From: Gonapodya sp. JEL0774
Taxonomy: Eukaryota; Monoblepharomycota; Monoblepharidomycetes; Monoblepharidales; Gonapodyaceae
DNA: 64,000 nucleotides
Assembly: GCA_027604505.1 (NCBI GenBank)
Contig: JADIIX010000033.1
Location: 1 to 64,000 of the forward strand
Reading direction: 5' to 3'
Of the stretch, positions 54,901 through 64,000 are shown in pieces. The position numbers and the translations under genes were made by a program. Every line of letters begins with the position of its first letter. Within the stretch, counting starts at the first letter, position 1. Under the pieces are notes generated by a model. That model was not told the origin of the DNA, made no database searches, and saw only the letters and a list, made by a program, of their open reading frames with translations.

Positions 54901-57375
54901 TCAGCTCTGACGAGGGGGCATGGCACGACGAGAGAGATTTGGCAACGGTATGAAGAAGGTATGGTCGAGGAGGTTGCATAGGATCTTCGCGGTCCATGTT
55001 GAGAGGGGCCAAAGCTAGGGCACGTTCAACACCGACGGCTCTGACTGCGAACTCGAGTGCTCGCTCGAGAGGTTGCTTGTGGGAGAAAGAGGAATAGGAA
55101 GATGAATCGCGAATGGAGGTGATGTGGGTGAAAGTTTGCGAGAGGAGCGGAAAGGATGCTGTGCCGAGTCGCTGCGTACGACAGGGACCAAACTCCGTTT
55201 ATCAACGCAATTGAAGGTCGAACACGATTGCTCAACTCCTACCTCAAAAACTGCAGCCACCACCATCAAAACTCCTCCCCACGCCGTCCTAAACCTTGTC
55301 CCCATGCACATCTCAATCAACTTGCCCACATCGACAAGTGCCTTGGCCCTGCCCGACTTCAGTGCATCAATCATTCCTTGCGTCACACCGCCCTTCACCA
55401 TATCCACCGCCGCTGCAGCGGCAGCAGCGATGGTCTCTTCCCGCGTTTCCGAGCCGCCCATAACGTCCCGCAACAAACCCGTCAACGCTTGTGTGAACAC
55501 TTTAGGGTATCGATCTGCGGCATGACGCAGGCCCTCGTCTTGAGCCCCGCTTTCAGGGTCGTCGATGCCCATGGCCTTTCTTGTCTCCAGTTCTTCCATC
55601 TCCGCCTTCTTTGCCAGCACAATAGACTGGGCCAACCTCACAACGCTGCCTGATACAAGTTCAATCCACTGGCCAATGAGAATAGAGTCCGACACCTTGG
55701 GCCGCATCTCCACCACTGCCCGAACCGATTCATCCAAAAGCACTACCTCAGCAGGCGACGGGCCCGTGACCGACTCGTCCGCCGCAGATGCAGCAACAGG
55801 CGGACACAAGATTGCCGTCAGGACCTTCAACACCGCCCCCGATACCACTCCGTCTTGGTCCCCGATCCGCCCTGGCAAGGACAACAACGATCTGACAAGA
55901 GCGTTCAGTTTTTCCCGTGAAGCGTCGTCGGGCAAGACTGACCGGCGTGATCGGGAGGGGAGGAGGATTGGCAGGGCAGAGCGGAGTAGGGCAAGGCAAT
56001 GGAGGTGTGCAGATGTGGAGTCAGATTCGTCGTCAGAGTCATGCTTGCGGTGCTTCTTGGGGATAGAGTTGGGGGCGGAGGGTGCTTGGAGAGGGTTAGG
56101 GGAAGTGAAACTACTGACAGACTACCGCAACTCACCTCCCTCCAACACCCCCGTTGCCCATTCCAATATCGTTCCCACGGCAACCGGGTGCACTCTGGCG
56201 GGTTTTGGCGGTGTCCCGACCACCTCCACCACGCATTCGACAGCTTTCCGCCGGACTTTCGGTCGGGGGTCCAAGGTAAGGTGGAGAAGGACCGTGAGAA
56301 GGCGCTTCGGAGTAGGATGATGGAGCCAAGTTTGCGGGGAGAGAGAGGTGAGGAGGCGGGAGAGGCAGGGCATGGTCTGGTCGTAATGGGAGATTTTATT
56401 CTAACACTGAACTGTACTGCACACACTTTCAAGCTCACCCATCGGACAAGAGGTCCATTTGCAAGATGTGCCTCCAACAACTCAGCCAAAATTGTTGATA
56501 CTGCAGGGAACTTAATTCGGAGGACGGAGGAAGGGACACTATAGGGGTTCCATCACACAGGGGACAAATCGCTTTGAAATAAGAGCAACAGCTTCATCCG
56601 CATATGGGTTCACATCCCAACAACTCACTGTGAGAATACGATGGAGAGCAAATACACGATAGCCGCGAGAAGGTCCTCATCTGAAGATTCTTGTTGGTGG
56701 TCGAGGAGTGTCATCTAATCCCACAGGGTTTCGAGATTGGACAATCGTGAGTTCGAGCAATATTCACAAGAAGTTGAGCGATTGATGATGTCACGACCGC
56801 CTCGTGAGCCCACTTCACTCAGGTCTTGAACAACCTGGTATCCTTCTTGACGAAGCAGCCTGCAGCTGCCTTGAACCATTATACCACACGGCACGGCACG
56901 ATCCATCGGTGATATGTCCAATAAATTCTGTACCACCGCCGCAACAACAGTATGGATACCTACCAATGATCCAAAGTATGCTGTCGCGGTTGGCACTTCA
57001 TTCCGTTCCGCGATAGTCTAGAGTTCACAAATAAGTACGGAAGATAATGAATGCAGGTAAATCAGGGACGCATGAACCAGATTTGCGGTTAGCTCGAACC
57101 TGATCCACTGCAACCAACAATCCCGCTGCCTTCCTCTGATTCTCCAATCCAGAATTCGACTGAGAGCGAACTTTTGCCAGCATCGGAGCTTCTGCGATCG
57201 AGTCGCTCGCCGCGGTGGTCGCTTCCCCGTTTAAGTCCGCGTCCGTTTGTGCATCCTCAATGACATCGTCGGCGACAAGAGCTGAAGATGGTTTCACGTC
57301 AACTTTTGACACAGATGCAGATGGCGCCTTTGGTGTCGCAACCGGTCGTGCTTTCTTTGTAGGTTTTGTCGTCAT
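51975..57375 (-). CDS. RRP12: RRP12-like pre-ribosome export/processing factor
   Basis: Large HEAT-repeat protein needed for maturation and nuclear export of pre-ribosomes (40S and 60S). The start at 57375 gives MTTKPTKKARPVATPKAP and then KVRSQSNSGLENQRKAAGLL. Further exons: TATAYFGSLV (about 56975), EDLLAAIVYLLSIVFS joined across an intron (GTGAGTTG...CTATAG) to VPSSVLRIKFPAVSTILAEL (about 56540-56660), LTLDPRPKVRRKAVECVVEV (about 56250), and helical arrays at 55015-55935 and 54180-55012. The large exon 52640-54150 holds the NUC173 region (DPSLQKKSYRSLISLI at about 53830) and RSRHVLELLCRRFSFEVVEG then FVPEEDKKLMQNIKKKKER. The acidic C-terminal part (about 52130-52610) follows, and a last exon encodes KREGKPDPYAYIPLDPKIVG and KR before TGA at 51975-51977, the family's conserved end. 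Expected total is near 1300-1400 residues. No breaks seen. Confidence 0.93.
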
Positions 57376-57600
57376 GTTTCTTTGCTGTGATGTTATGGGG
57401 ACGGTGCTATGGAAAGGAGAAAACATGCACCTAAGTCCGATAATTCTCCGAAGGGAATCCGAAAACAGTCCGAATTATATCGAAAGCAGTTACAGCGTTG
57501 TTCTAGCATTGAATTTCACGATTCTTTGCCGCTGTGAACTAATTGCAACAATCAGTTCTCAGTTCCGAAATGCAGATTTTACCGCCTGTCAGGACACTCA

Positions 57601-58832
57601 TTAGTTGCAATGTTTCTCCATCCAAGACTCAGAATTCAAGCTCACCGGCGTGCTTGCAGACTTTCTGAGATCCTTGATCACTTCATCGGGCTGTTCCAAC
57701 ACAGGAAAGTGCCTGGAAAACACCCGATGGTCAGCGTGTCACTTTGAGCATTAGTGAAAGCAATTCCGATGCCACTTGCTCGCCTGCCACGTTCAAAGAT
57801 TGGCCATTGTACAAGATTGGGACACCAATACTTTGCCCATGATTTGCAGGGAGGGATCACTTCCCACGGGAACACAGCACAGCCCACCGGAACGGTGATC
57901 TTAGACGTGTAGATTTGTGCGTCAAGCTTCCTATGTAAATGGTAGTGGTAGATTCGAAAAGAGGATGTGATTGAGTTGCTGATGTAGTAGATCATGACTA
58001 CACAGAGCTCGATTAGAACACGCCAATAAAGCATGGTATTCGTCAACGCACCATTTGTGAGGAAGTGGTCAATCGAAATAGTGGATGAAAAGTCTCCATC
58101 TCCATCCCGTAAATCAACACATTCGCGCTGCAAGGATAGATGGAATGTTATTAGAAAGCACAAAATAGAGTTGAGATGCGTAACTGACAAACTTTTCACC
58201 GATCCAAGCCATAAGACCGATAGGACTGTCACCGACAGCGAATCCAAGTGTCTGTGGTCGTGTTGACTGGATATGTATGTATCCGCTACCGTCCTCCATG
58301 TTTTTTGCAAACTTTTGCATTATACTGAGCTCCTCCTTGGTAGGTGGGTCAACTTTGTCATCATCAGGCGGTTAAAAAAAACTCAACACATTGAGCTTTG
58401 AGTAATTATTTGAGTCAGTATTCAAAGGCGGAAGACCTTGGTTGCAGTGAGCTCCATACATGAATGCCCTTACATGAATTGGGGAATTGCAGAGCAAGAG
58501 ACTATAGTTCTGTCTGTTACAGTAACTGACATAGCAAATCTTGCCACAACAAATTTCACCTTCGAGATGACGTTGCCCCAATCAGTGCCGACGGATAGTA
58601 ATGATGTAGAGCTCTGTGTGGTCCAAGGAATCCATCTCTTCAACTCACGGTAAGATGAATAACCAATAGTGTTCATTAACTTGTTTAATACCTGCGCCAT
58701 TTGGAACACTCCAAAGTCGCGCACGGGAGCGGTAGACGAGAAGCCAAAGCCGACGAGAGGCGGGACAACAACATGGAACGCTGGATCCGACGGAGAAACC
58801 GGTTGCGCCAGAGGCTCGATCAGGTGGACAAA
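57601..58832 (-). pseudogene. Epoxide hydrolase-like gene, apparently 5'-truncated
   Basis: Alpha/beta-hydrolase of the microsomal/EHN epoxide hydrolase family. On the minus strand, from 58832: FVHLIEPLAQPVSPSDPAFH then VVVPPLVGFGFSS (about 58730-58820), GVFQMAQVLNKLM, the nucleophile region GTDWGNVISK (about 58590), LALQFPNSCKGIHV (about 58470), and GYIHIQSTRPQTLGFAVGDS then PIGLMAWIGEKF (about 58190-58290). It continues with DGDFSSTISIDHFLTN, SNSITSSFRIYHYHLHR, ITVPVGCAVFPWEVIPPCKS and HFPVLEQPDEVIKDLRK (about 57690) to TAA at 57601. Introns separate these. The EHN domain and the HGWPGS oxyanion motif that should precede FVHLI are not found in the next 1 kb. Near 58370-58440 a stop-containing stretch with an eight-T run breaks the path between two conserved blocks. 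I judge it a truncated gene or pseudogene; a long 5' intron is the alternative. Confidence 0.6.
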
Positions 58833-58946
58833 CTGGAGAGAGAACTTTATTCATTGAACCGGCTGTTTGAACAACACGACTGCTAACCTCTAGAACGGAT
58901 GGATTGAGTGAGAATGCATCCTGCCCTGCCGCCTGACGGCATATGT

Positions 58947-59496
58947 GAATTCTGGGGCAACCCACATGGGGTGGTGCCTCCTGGGGTGTTTCGCCACCAC
59001 CCCAAATGAGAATTCTGGGGTGGTTTGGGGTGGTTCATTTAGAATTCTGGGGTTGTTTTTGAGAATTCTGTGGTGGTTTCGAAAATGAGTTTGGTGACAT
59101 GTGCTATGATGCTGAATACAGTAGGCATGCTGTATTACAGTCTTTTGAGTAGATATGAAGTACTCATGATGTTGAGGACCGGTTTAACCTAGTATTTTTT
59201 TGATGCCTGGCGTCGACATCACGTTTGAATTTCGACAAACAGATTGCTGCACCCTGGGAATTACAGAACAAGCAAGTAACGAGCAGAAAACAGCCGGCTC
59301 ACTTGCGCTCGTTTCTCGTAGTTTGTTGTAGGTTCATGTTTCTGTAACATATCAAATACAGTGACTACTCCCTCCATATCCTAACTGTTTCAGTTCAGCT
59401 TTCAAATGAAGTCTGAAGTCTCCAGACTCAGACTGTCCATCGACGCAAAGCATCAGAAGCAGGGACCACCCCCTATGGGGTACCCCAGAATTCTGT
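58947..59496. mobile_element. Candidate MITE-like element with imperfect terminal inverted repeats
   Basis: The left end (58947-58977) reads GAATTCTGGGG followed by a CCCAcATGGGGTGGT-like tail. The right end (59463-59496) is its imperfect inverse, ending CCCCAGAATTC. About 25 of 31 positions match by eye. Inside, GAATTCTG(G)GG-type copies recur in direct orientation at about 59010, 59042 and 59063 (subterminal repeats). There is no coding capacity. A target-site duplication is not clear (TATG-like bases flank both sides). It sits directly 5' of the truncated epoxide hydrolase gene. Confidence 0.45.
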
Positions 59497-59849
59497 TATG
59501 CGGTAAATGGGGGCTGTCCTCTGCCACACGCATGAACGTTCAACACACGTCTGATTGCTCTTATATAATAATTTTTATAATGTCGACGTAGCAGGGCCTC
59601 AAAGTGTGACCCACAGCTCGCGCCATGACCAGCAGTTCGAAAGATCGAGTTCGCTCCATGTTCAGCGAGCGGAGCCCGATCTCGAACAGTATTATCATGT
59701 AGCGATCTTTTTGTAGTAAATTAATTTGAGCCAAACTCGAGCAGCCTTTGGTGCTCGAGCTTGATCTTTGAGGAGCGGCTCGCGAGTGCTGATGAGGTAG
59801 GCGAAGATCCCGATTCTCCCTCCTCCCATCCATCGTCTCACCGAATGTA

Positions 59850-60098
59850 CAACGCTCTTGTCAAGCTCATCCTTCGTATCGCGGTTCCACACCTTCCCGT
59901 GCACTTCCATATTGAACAAGCTCAATAATATCTGTCGGCAATAATGGTATCCAGACAAGACGTGCCGTGACGCAACCAAACCTGCGACGGCTCGCCTGTG
60001 ACGTAGTGTCATGAAAGACGGTGGAGGATGGGCGGATCCAAGAGCCAGTTCTCGAGCATTTGGGATGGACAGTTCAAGTAATCGAGTGCAACAACCCC
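59850..60098 (-). pseudogene. M3 oligopeptidase fragment (saccharolysin/thimet type)
   Basis: Starting at 60098 after a good splice acceptor (CCCAG), the minus strand reads GVVALDYLNCPSQMLENWLL then DPPILHRLS. This is the conserved segment just after the HExxH zinc site of M3 metallopeptidases (EAPSQMLENW). A TGA at 60009-60011 interrupts it, HYVTGEP follows, and then a frame change leads to LVASRHVLSGYHYCRQILLS then LFNMEVHGK, again clearly M3. The zinc-binding HEFGH exon and the downstream GYDAGYY segment are not found in the flanking kilobase. The stop, the frameshift and the missing ends together indicate a decayed gene copy. A functional M3 gene elsewhere in the genome would be expected. 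Confidence 0.7.
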
Positions 60099-61110
60099 CT
60101 GGGTAGGTGAGGAATTTGATCAACACGGGGATGTCAATTACTGGGGCAACGATTTTTCCTGTGCAACGTTCTTGCTGCAATGGGAGGAATTAGTGGTTCG
60201 GATCATCATTTTCTCCATTTCTCGGCACTCCAGACTATCAAGTGGTGGACAATTTTTCAACAACGTTGCTCCATCACACTCCCTAAATCCGAGTCAAATT
60301 CAAGTCGAGTCGAGGAATATTATCTCCGCCTTGAGCACAAAAGAGCTATTACCAAACGATTGGCTCGCATCTTACCTCAAGTTGTCTCTCGGCCACCTAC
60401 CCTAGACAAGTTATAAACATTGTTCCATGCCACAATGCTCTTGATTCCCGGCGTGCACATGAAACCCGCAACAGTCGGCATGGCAGAATGCATCACCACT
60501 GCACGTGTGATGATAACCAGTAGCAGGGGCTCCCTCACTACGTACTTGCTTCGGAATGTCATCTGGTGTCAGACTCAATATTTTTGTGCGGATTATCGCC
60601 AAAGAAGAAACAAAAATATTCCGACTTGCTGAGTTCTTTGATAGAATGAATGCAGCTTGGATGAACAACGAGTATGTTGTTACCCCTTCCGTGCTCTCAA
60701 CGCTGTCAATTTGATGGTATTCGGTTTCTTTTTCTCCTAAACTTCATTTTTTCAGCGTACTAGGAATATGCACCACCTCCACAAACCGCCCAAGTCGCGC
60801 CAACGTCCCTGTATTGATCCGCTCGAGCTTGTGTTTTTTCAAGTGTTCTTTAAACTCCCGGTTTTCCCACAATAATTCGTGAGGATGGAGTTGGTTGCTC
60901 TTACCTGAGCGGGAATGGAGTCTCGGGTGGGAGGGATAAAAGCGACGCTAGAATTTACGGCAGTACTTAGAGGGGGTCGGAGTTCCTGGCTGACTGCGGT
61001 TGGTTCGTGCCCACGCTTTTTGCACCTTTGTTTTGCACTTCAGTGTCAAATACTCTCTCGAATATAATTATACTTCCGCATCTCCCCACCATACCGTCAG
61101 CCCGTATTTA
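60099..61110. other. Unrecognised region
   Basis: Several open frames exist on both strands (for example 60180-60416 + and 60411-60668 -), but none matches a family I know. They may be remnants around the M3 fragment. The segment 60700-61100 is AT-rich with nothing supported. Confidence 0.45.
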
Positions 61111-62881
61111 TCACCTGTAAACTCTGACCACCATAGCTACCACTTGCCTGCACACTGGACACGCCTTATCCTCCATCTCCAGCTTCGCCGCACAAGGTTG
61201 GCAAAAGGAGTAATGGCCGCAGGGTATCACGACACACGATGGAGGCGAGGAAAGGCAAATTTGACAATGCTCCGTGGAGGAATGAGAGGTGGTGTGGTTG
61301 GTCCCACTCATCAACCCCCCGAGCTCCTGTTCTGCCACCTGACTAAATGCGTCCACAGCATCCCCGTTCACTCTGTCCATTTGTCTCCCTTCTCTCTCTC
61401 GCCTGGCTTGCTCGATCAACCCTTGCACGATCCACTCTGCTTTCACTTCCAATCCCACGTGTACATTATCAAGTCCCTGGTAACCCTTTCTCGTTCTCTC
61501 CCAGTCATCCCACCTTCGCAACACTTTAAGAACCTTCCACATCTCCATTATGTGAGTGTTCCGGAATCCGCGCTCCACGAGCTGGTCCGTCATGCTTTCA
61601 AGGACTGCTGCCAGGTCCGATGAATCGGACGAGTTGCAGAGGCGGCAGTCAGTGGGGTATGGGCTGTGTGGACAGAAGTACGGAGAGCTGGCAGGTTCCG
61701 ACGAGGAGGTGGACGCCGTGCGAGGGCTGGAGTGACTGGGAGTTGAGTTCAGTGTTGATGTAGGGGAGGGGGTTGTGCCAGGAGAGGGCTCAAGAGCAAC
61801 AGATGCAAACAGGTGTCCGTGTGGGACCACGGGGTTTGTTTGATTGTACGAGTCAGAATACGGTTGCACCTCCTCGGGTCGGTGTACTGTCAGTTGCCCC
61901 CCAGTGTCAGCATTCCGGTCCCCATCCTGCCGTTCACCGGGACGCGGGTTGTTCAATGTAGGCCACCCCGCTGGCCAATTCTGTCGAAACATGGCCGTAA
62001 TGGGCGAGCACCATTCCAACGTTTCCACCGGGTCCGCCTGGTGCGTCCCGGTCGAACCACTCGCATCTGCAGTATGATCACCAGACGAAGTAGTGGATTC
62101 CCTTCCTACTGCGGCCCGCAATTGATCCATCTGTTGTCTCCAGAACTCTTGCCAATTGATGCGATGAGAGTTTGAGGGTGAACTTTCATCTGAACGGCAT
62201 GCGTTTAGGAAGAGAGGAGACAAGTTCAAGAGTAGAAACATGGCGGTGGAGTGGGAATCGTTTGAAATGAGAACAGGCACGACGGAGAGAAACGTCCTGG
62301 TCGAATCCGAAATTCGGTCTCCGGATACTTCTCGAACCCATCGCAAACCTAAACTACGAGTGTGGATCGAGTGGGACGTGCCACCCGTGCTGTCTCCACG
62401 GTAGTGCACACCAACAAATCCGTATTCCATCCATCCCATCGTTCCCCAGCCAGTTTTCTCTGGTGCATTTTCTCGATGTCGGTTCATCTCCCAAAAACAT
62501 ACCAACTCACCCACCTCGCTCTGGCCCAGGCTCCAGCACGTTTCTGCATCCCGGACAATAGTACGCCGCCCGCGTGGCCGTGTTGACGAAGCCCTTACCG
62601 TCCACGTAGTGAGGGTACCCAGTGGGGACGTTCGGAGGAGGGCGGGAATCTTGAGCGGTAGTTTGAGAAATGAAAGAAATGGAGATGAGACGTTCACATC
62701 GCCGCTACGGTTTGAGAAGTACATGTATGTGCGTTGGTATTACGCCAGCATCGCGACAGAAATGTTTGACACAGAAATCGCAACCCTGTGTGTACAGTTA
62801 TGTATCATCCGATCGAGTCCGATCCTGGTGCCTGATACTCCCCACCAACGGAGCCCAGACCACAATCGTCCATATCATCAT
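61111..62881 (-). CDS. RING-finger protein (C3HC4 at C terminus), probable E3 ubiquitin ligase
   Basis: The last about 50 residues form a RING of the MUL1/IAP kind: CQICLSSPPSCVVIPCGHYS, then FCQPC, then CPVCRQVV, with stop at 61111. Upstream in the same frame is a disordered Ser/Thr/Pro region (about 61650-62150) and a helical stretch (MEMWKVLKVLRRWDDWERTR, about 61500). Near the 5' end a different frame looks coding: GYPHYVDGKGFVNTATRAAY then YCPGCRNVLEP (about 62513-62632), which implies an intron near 62500 rather than one continuous exon from 62724. A possible first exon at 62881 (MMIWTIVVWAPLVGSIRHQD) would add a membrane anchor. The start is therefore uncertain. Substrates are unknown; domains other than the RING are unrecognised. 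Confidence 0.7.
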
Positions 62882-63242
62882 GTTGCCTAATGCGAGGCTG
62901 CGATGGCCGTCGATGGAGAACAGTGTGTCGAACCCACCGATACACGAGCAACAGAGTACGATTCCGTTGAGGTGGCAGTGTTGGTGACCACACTCCTTGG
63001 TCGATTGGACCAAGGGAGCAGATGACGTTGATTGCGCCGTCATACTGAGGATGTGAGGCCTATGCTGGTCTGTGACAGGGCAGCGCACAAATGAGGTTTG
63101 TGTGCACGAACTTTACATACCCTATAAACCACACATTGCTTCCTTGTACCTTCTATTGTAATGAATAAAAACGTCTGAACCCACTCGATCTAGCGACAGA
63201 TTATTAATTCGTCATCTCCAGCTGTGACTCCCTTTCCCCCTT
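62882..63242. other. Intergenic or 5' region of the RING gene
   Basis: No supported gene. An AATAAA-like sequence (AATGAATAAAAACG, about 63159-63172) is present on the plus strand. It lies between the RING gene start and the end of the partial gene at the right edge, both on the minus strand. Confidence 0.4.
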
Positions 63243-64000
63243 TCACCCCTTCACCACCGCCTCCCGACTCTCCCACCTCCCACCACCTCGTCGAATGCCC
63301 TCAACCTCCACTTTTCCCCCTCCCTCCCGTCCCTCTTCCACACGTTTCAGGTATGCTGCGATTTGTTCGTCAGGATGCGGACCCGCAGGTTGTTGGGGAA
63401 CTTGTTGTTGGGATGAGTGGGCTCGGGAGTAGGTGAAGATGGTGGAGCTGGACGAGGACGGGGTGGGAAGGCGATGTGGGGTGGGAGAGTGAATGGGCAG
63501 GGAGGAGTCGAGGGAATACTGAGGAACATGGTGGTGGCGTGTGTAAGAGGGGTGCGCGGAAACGAGGAATGGGGAAAGGGGAGAGGAGTAGGGATGGATT
63601 GATGGGCCAGAAACACTGGAATAGCGACAGGCACCAGACGCAAGGTCCCACGATTCCACAACACCAAAACACAAACTCCGAGCTTGCTTCACGACCCCGT
63701 CCCAATCACACCCACTCTATCCTGATAGTAATGCAACACAGAACAAATCAACTCACCATCCTCTCCCTTTCCCTCCACCTCTTAAAATCCCACACTAAGA
63801 AGCCCGCCACACCCACCACACAAGAAACTGAAATAATCACTCTGGTGCGATGGGAGATGAAAGGTGGAGGTGCCCAGGAAGGGTGGTCTTGCGGTTCGTC
63901 GTGATGGTGAGAGGAGTAGTCGTGGTGGGGAAAATCATCCCAGGTAGATGACTGGGAGTAAGAGCCAGAGTTTTCTCCGGCAGGTCGGTACCGCGTGCGG
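63243..64000 (-). CDS. Partial gene at window edge: single-pass membrane protein, function unknown
   Basis: The minus-strand 5' end lies beyond 64000. The first visible exon (about 64000-63750) reads RTRYRPAGENSGSYSQSSTW, a His/Asp-rich stretch, then SHRTRVIISVSCVVGVAG then FLVWDFKRWRERERM: one transmembrane helix followed by a basic stop-transfer sequence. A donor at the end of this exon leads to a Ser/Pro-rich exon that ends PAGPHPDEQIAAYLKRVEEG, a Gly/Arg/Glu-rich tail and TGA at 63243. I do not recognise the family. The exon join near 63700-63750 is inferred. Confidence 0.5.

Noticed and set aside
55124-55653. Plus-strand frames of 133 and 165 codons
   Set aside because: They are antisense to well-supported RRP12 coding sequence.

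Overview
The window is nuclear DNA of a fungus, most likely a zoosporic (flagellated) early-diverging lineage such as a chytrid-like organism. Three observations support this. (1) Nearly every gene is cut by many short GT-AG introns of about 50-170 nt. (2) Typically fungal genes are present: a Zn2Cys6 transcription factor with a fungal-specific regulatory domain, a Dal5/allantoate-type MFS permease, VFA1, ASA1 and RNA14. (3) They sit beside a tectonic, a ciliary transition-zone protein, and a PduO/MMAB-type cobalamin adenosyltransferase. Both of these are expected to be absent from Dikarya. I could not assign genus or species.

Layout, left to right: MMAB-type cob(I)alamin adenosyltransferase (+, to 1502) converges on an F-box/LRR-like gene (-, 1524-2690). 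A tandem + block follows: RNA14/CstF-77 (3097-7648), a large charged coiled-coil protein of unknown function (7885-11327), TOM40 (11430-12918) and TRM3/TARBP1-like tRNA Gm18 methyltransferase (13217-18680). TRM3 ends 48 bp from the end of a tectonic gene on the other strand (18729-21615). An MFS permease (+, 22576-25542) comes next. Then there is a gene-poor stretch of about 3.4 kb with an assembly gap (N, 26323-26717) and a 66-bp minisatellite (about 26830-27840).

The right half holds 5-oxoprolinase (-, 28986-34363), a VFA1-like gene (-, 34801-35484), the Zn2Cys6 factor (+, 36079-38758), an unknown multi-pass membrane protein (-, 39176-40252), BCKDHA (-, 40464-42739), an ABCC/MRP transporter (+, 43250-49228), ASA1/GNB1L (-, 49372-51204) and RRP12 (-, 51975-57375). 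After these comes a decayed zone (57600-60100): an epoxide hydrolase gene that looks 5'-truncated, a candidate MITE-like repeat and a broken M3 oligopeptidase fragment. The window closes with a RING-finger gene (-, 61111-62881) and a partial membrane protein gene running off the right edge.

Most genes are housekeeping: RNA processing, ribosome biogenesis, mitochondrial import, tRNA modification, amino-acid and glutathione catabolism. They are packed closely, with intergenic gaps often under 300 bp. I see no operon-like or secondary-metabolite cluster. Two genes are linked by pathway but not position: BCKDHA (valine/isoleucine breakdown yields propionyl-CoA) and MMAB (makes the cofactor for methylmalonyl-CoA mutase). 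No tRNA, rRNA or CRISPR was recognised by eye. Gene boundaries are manual models; exon structures are given where I could trace them, otherwise only the span.
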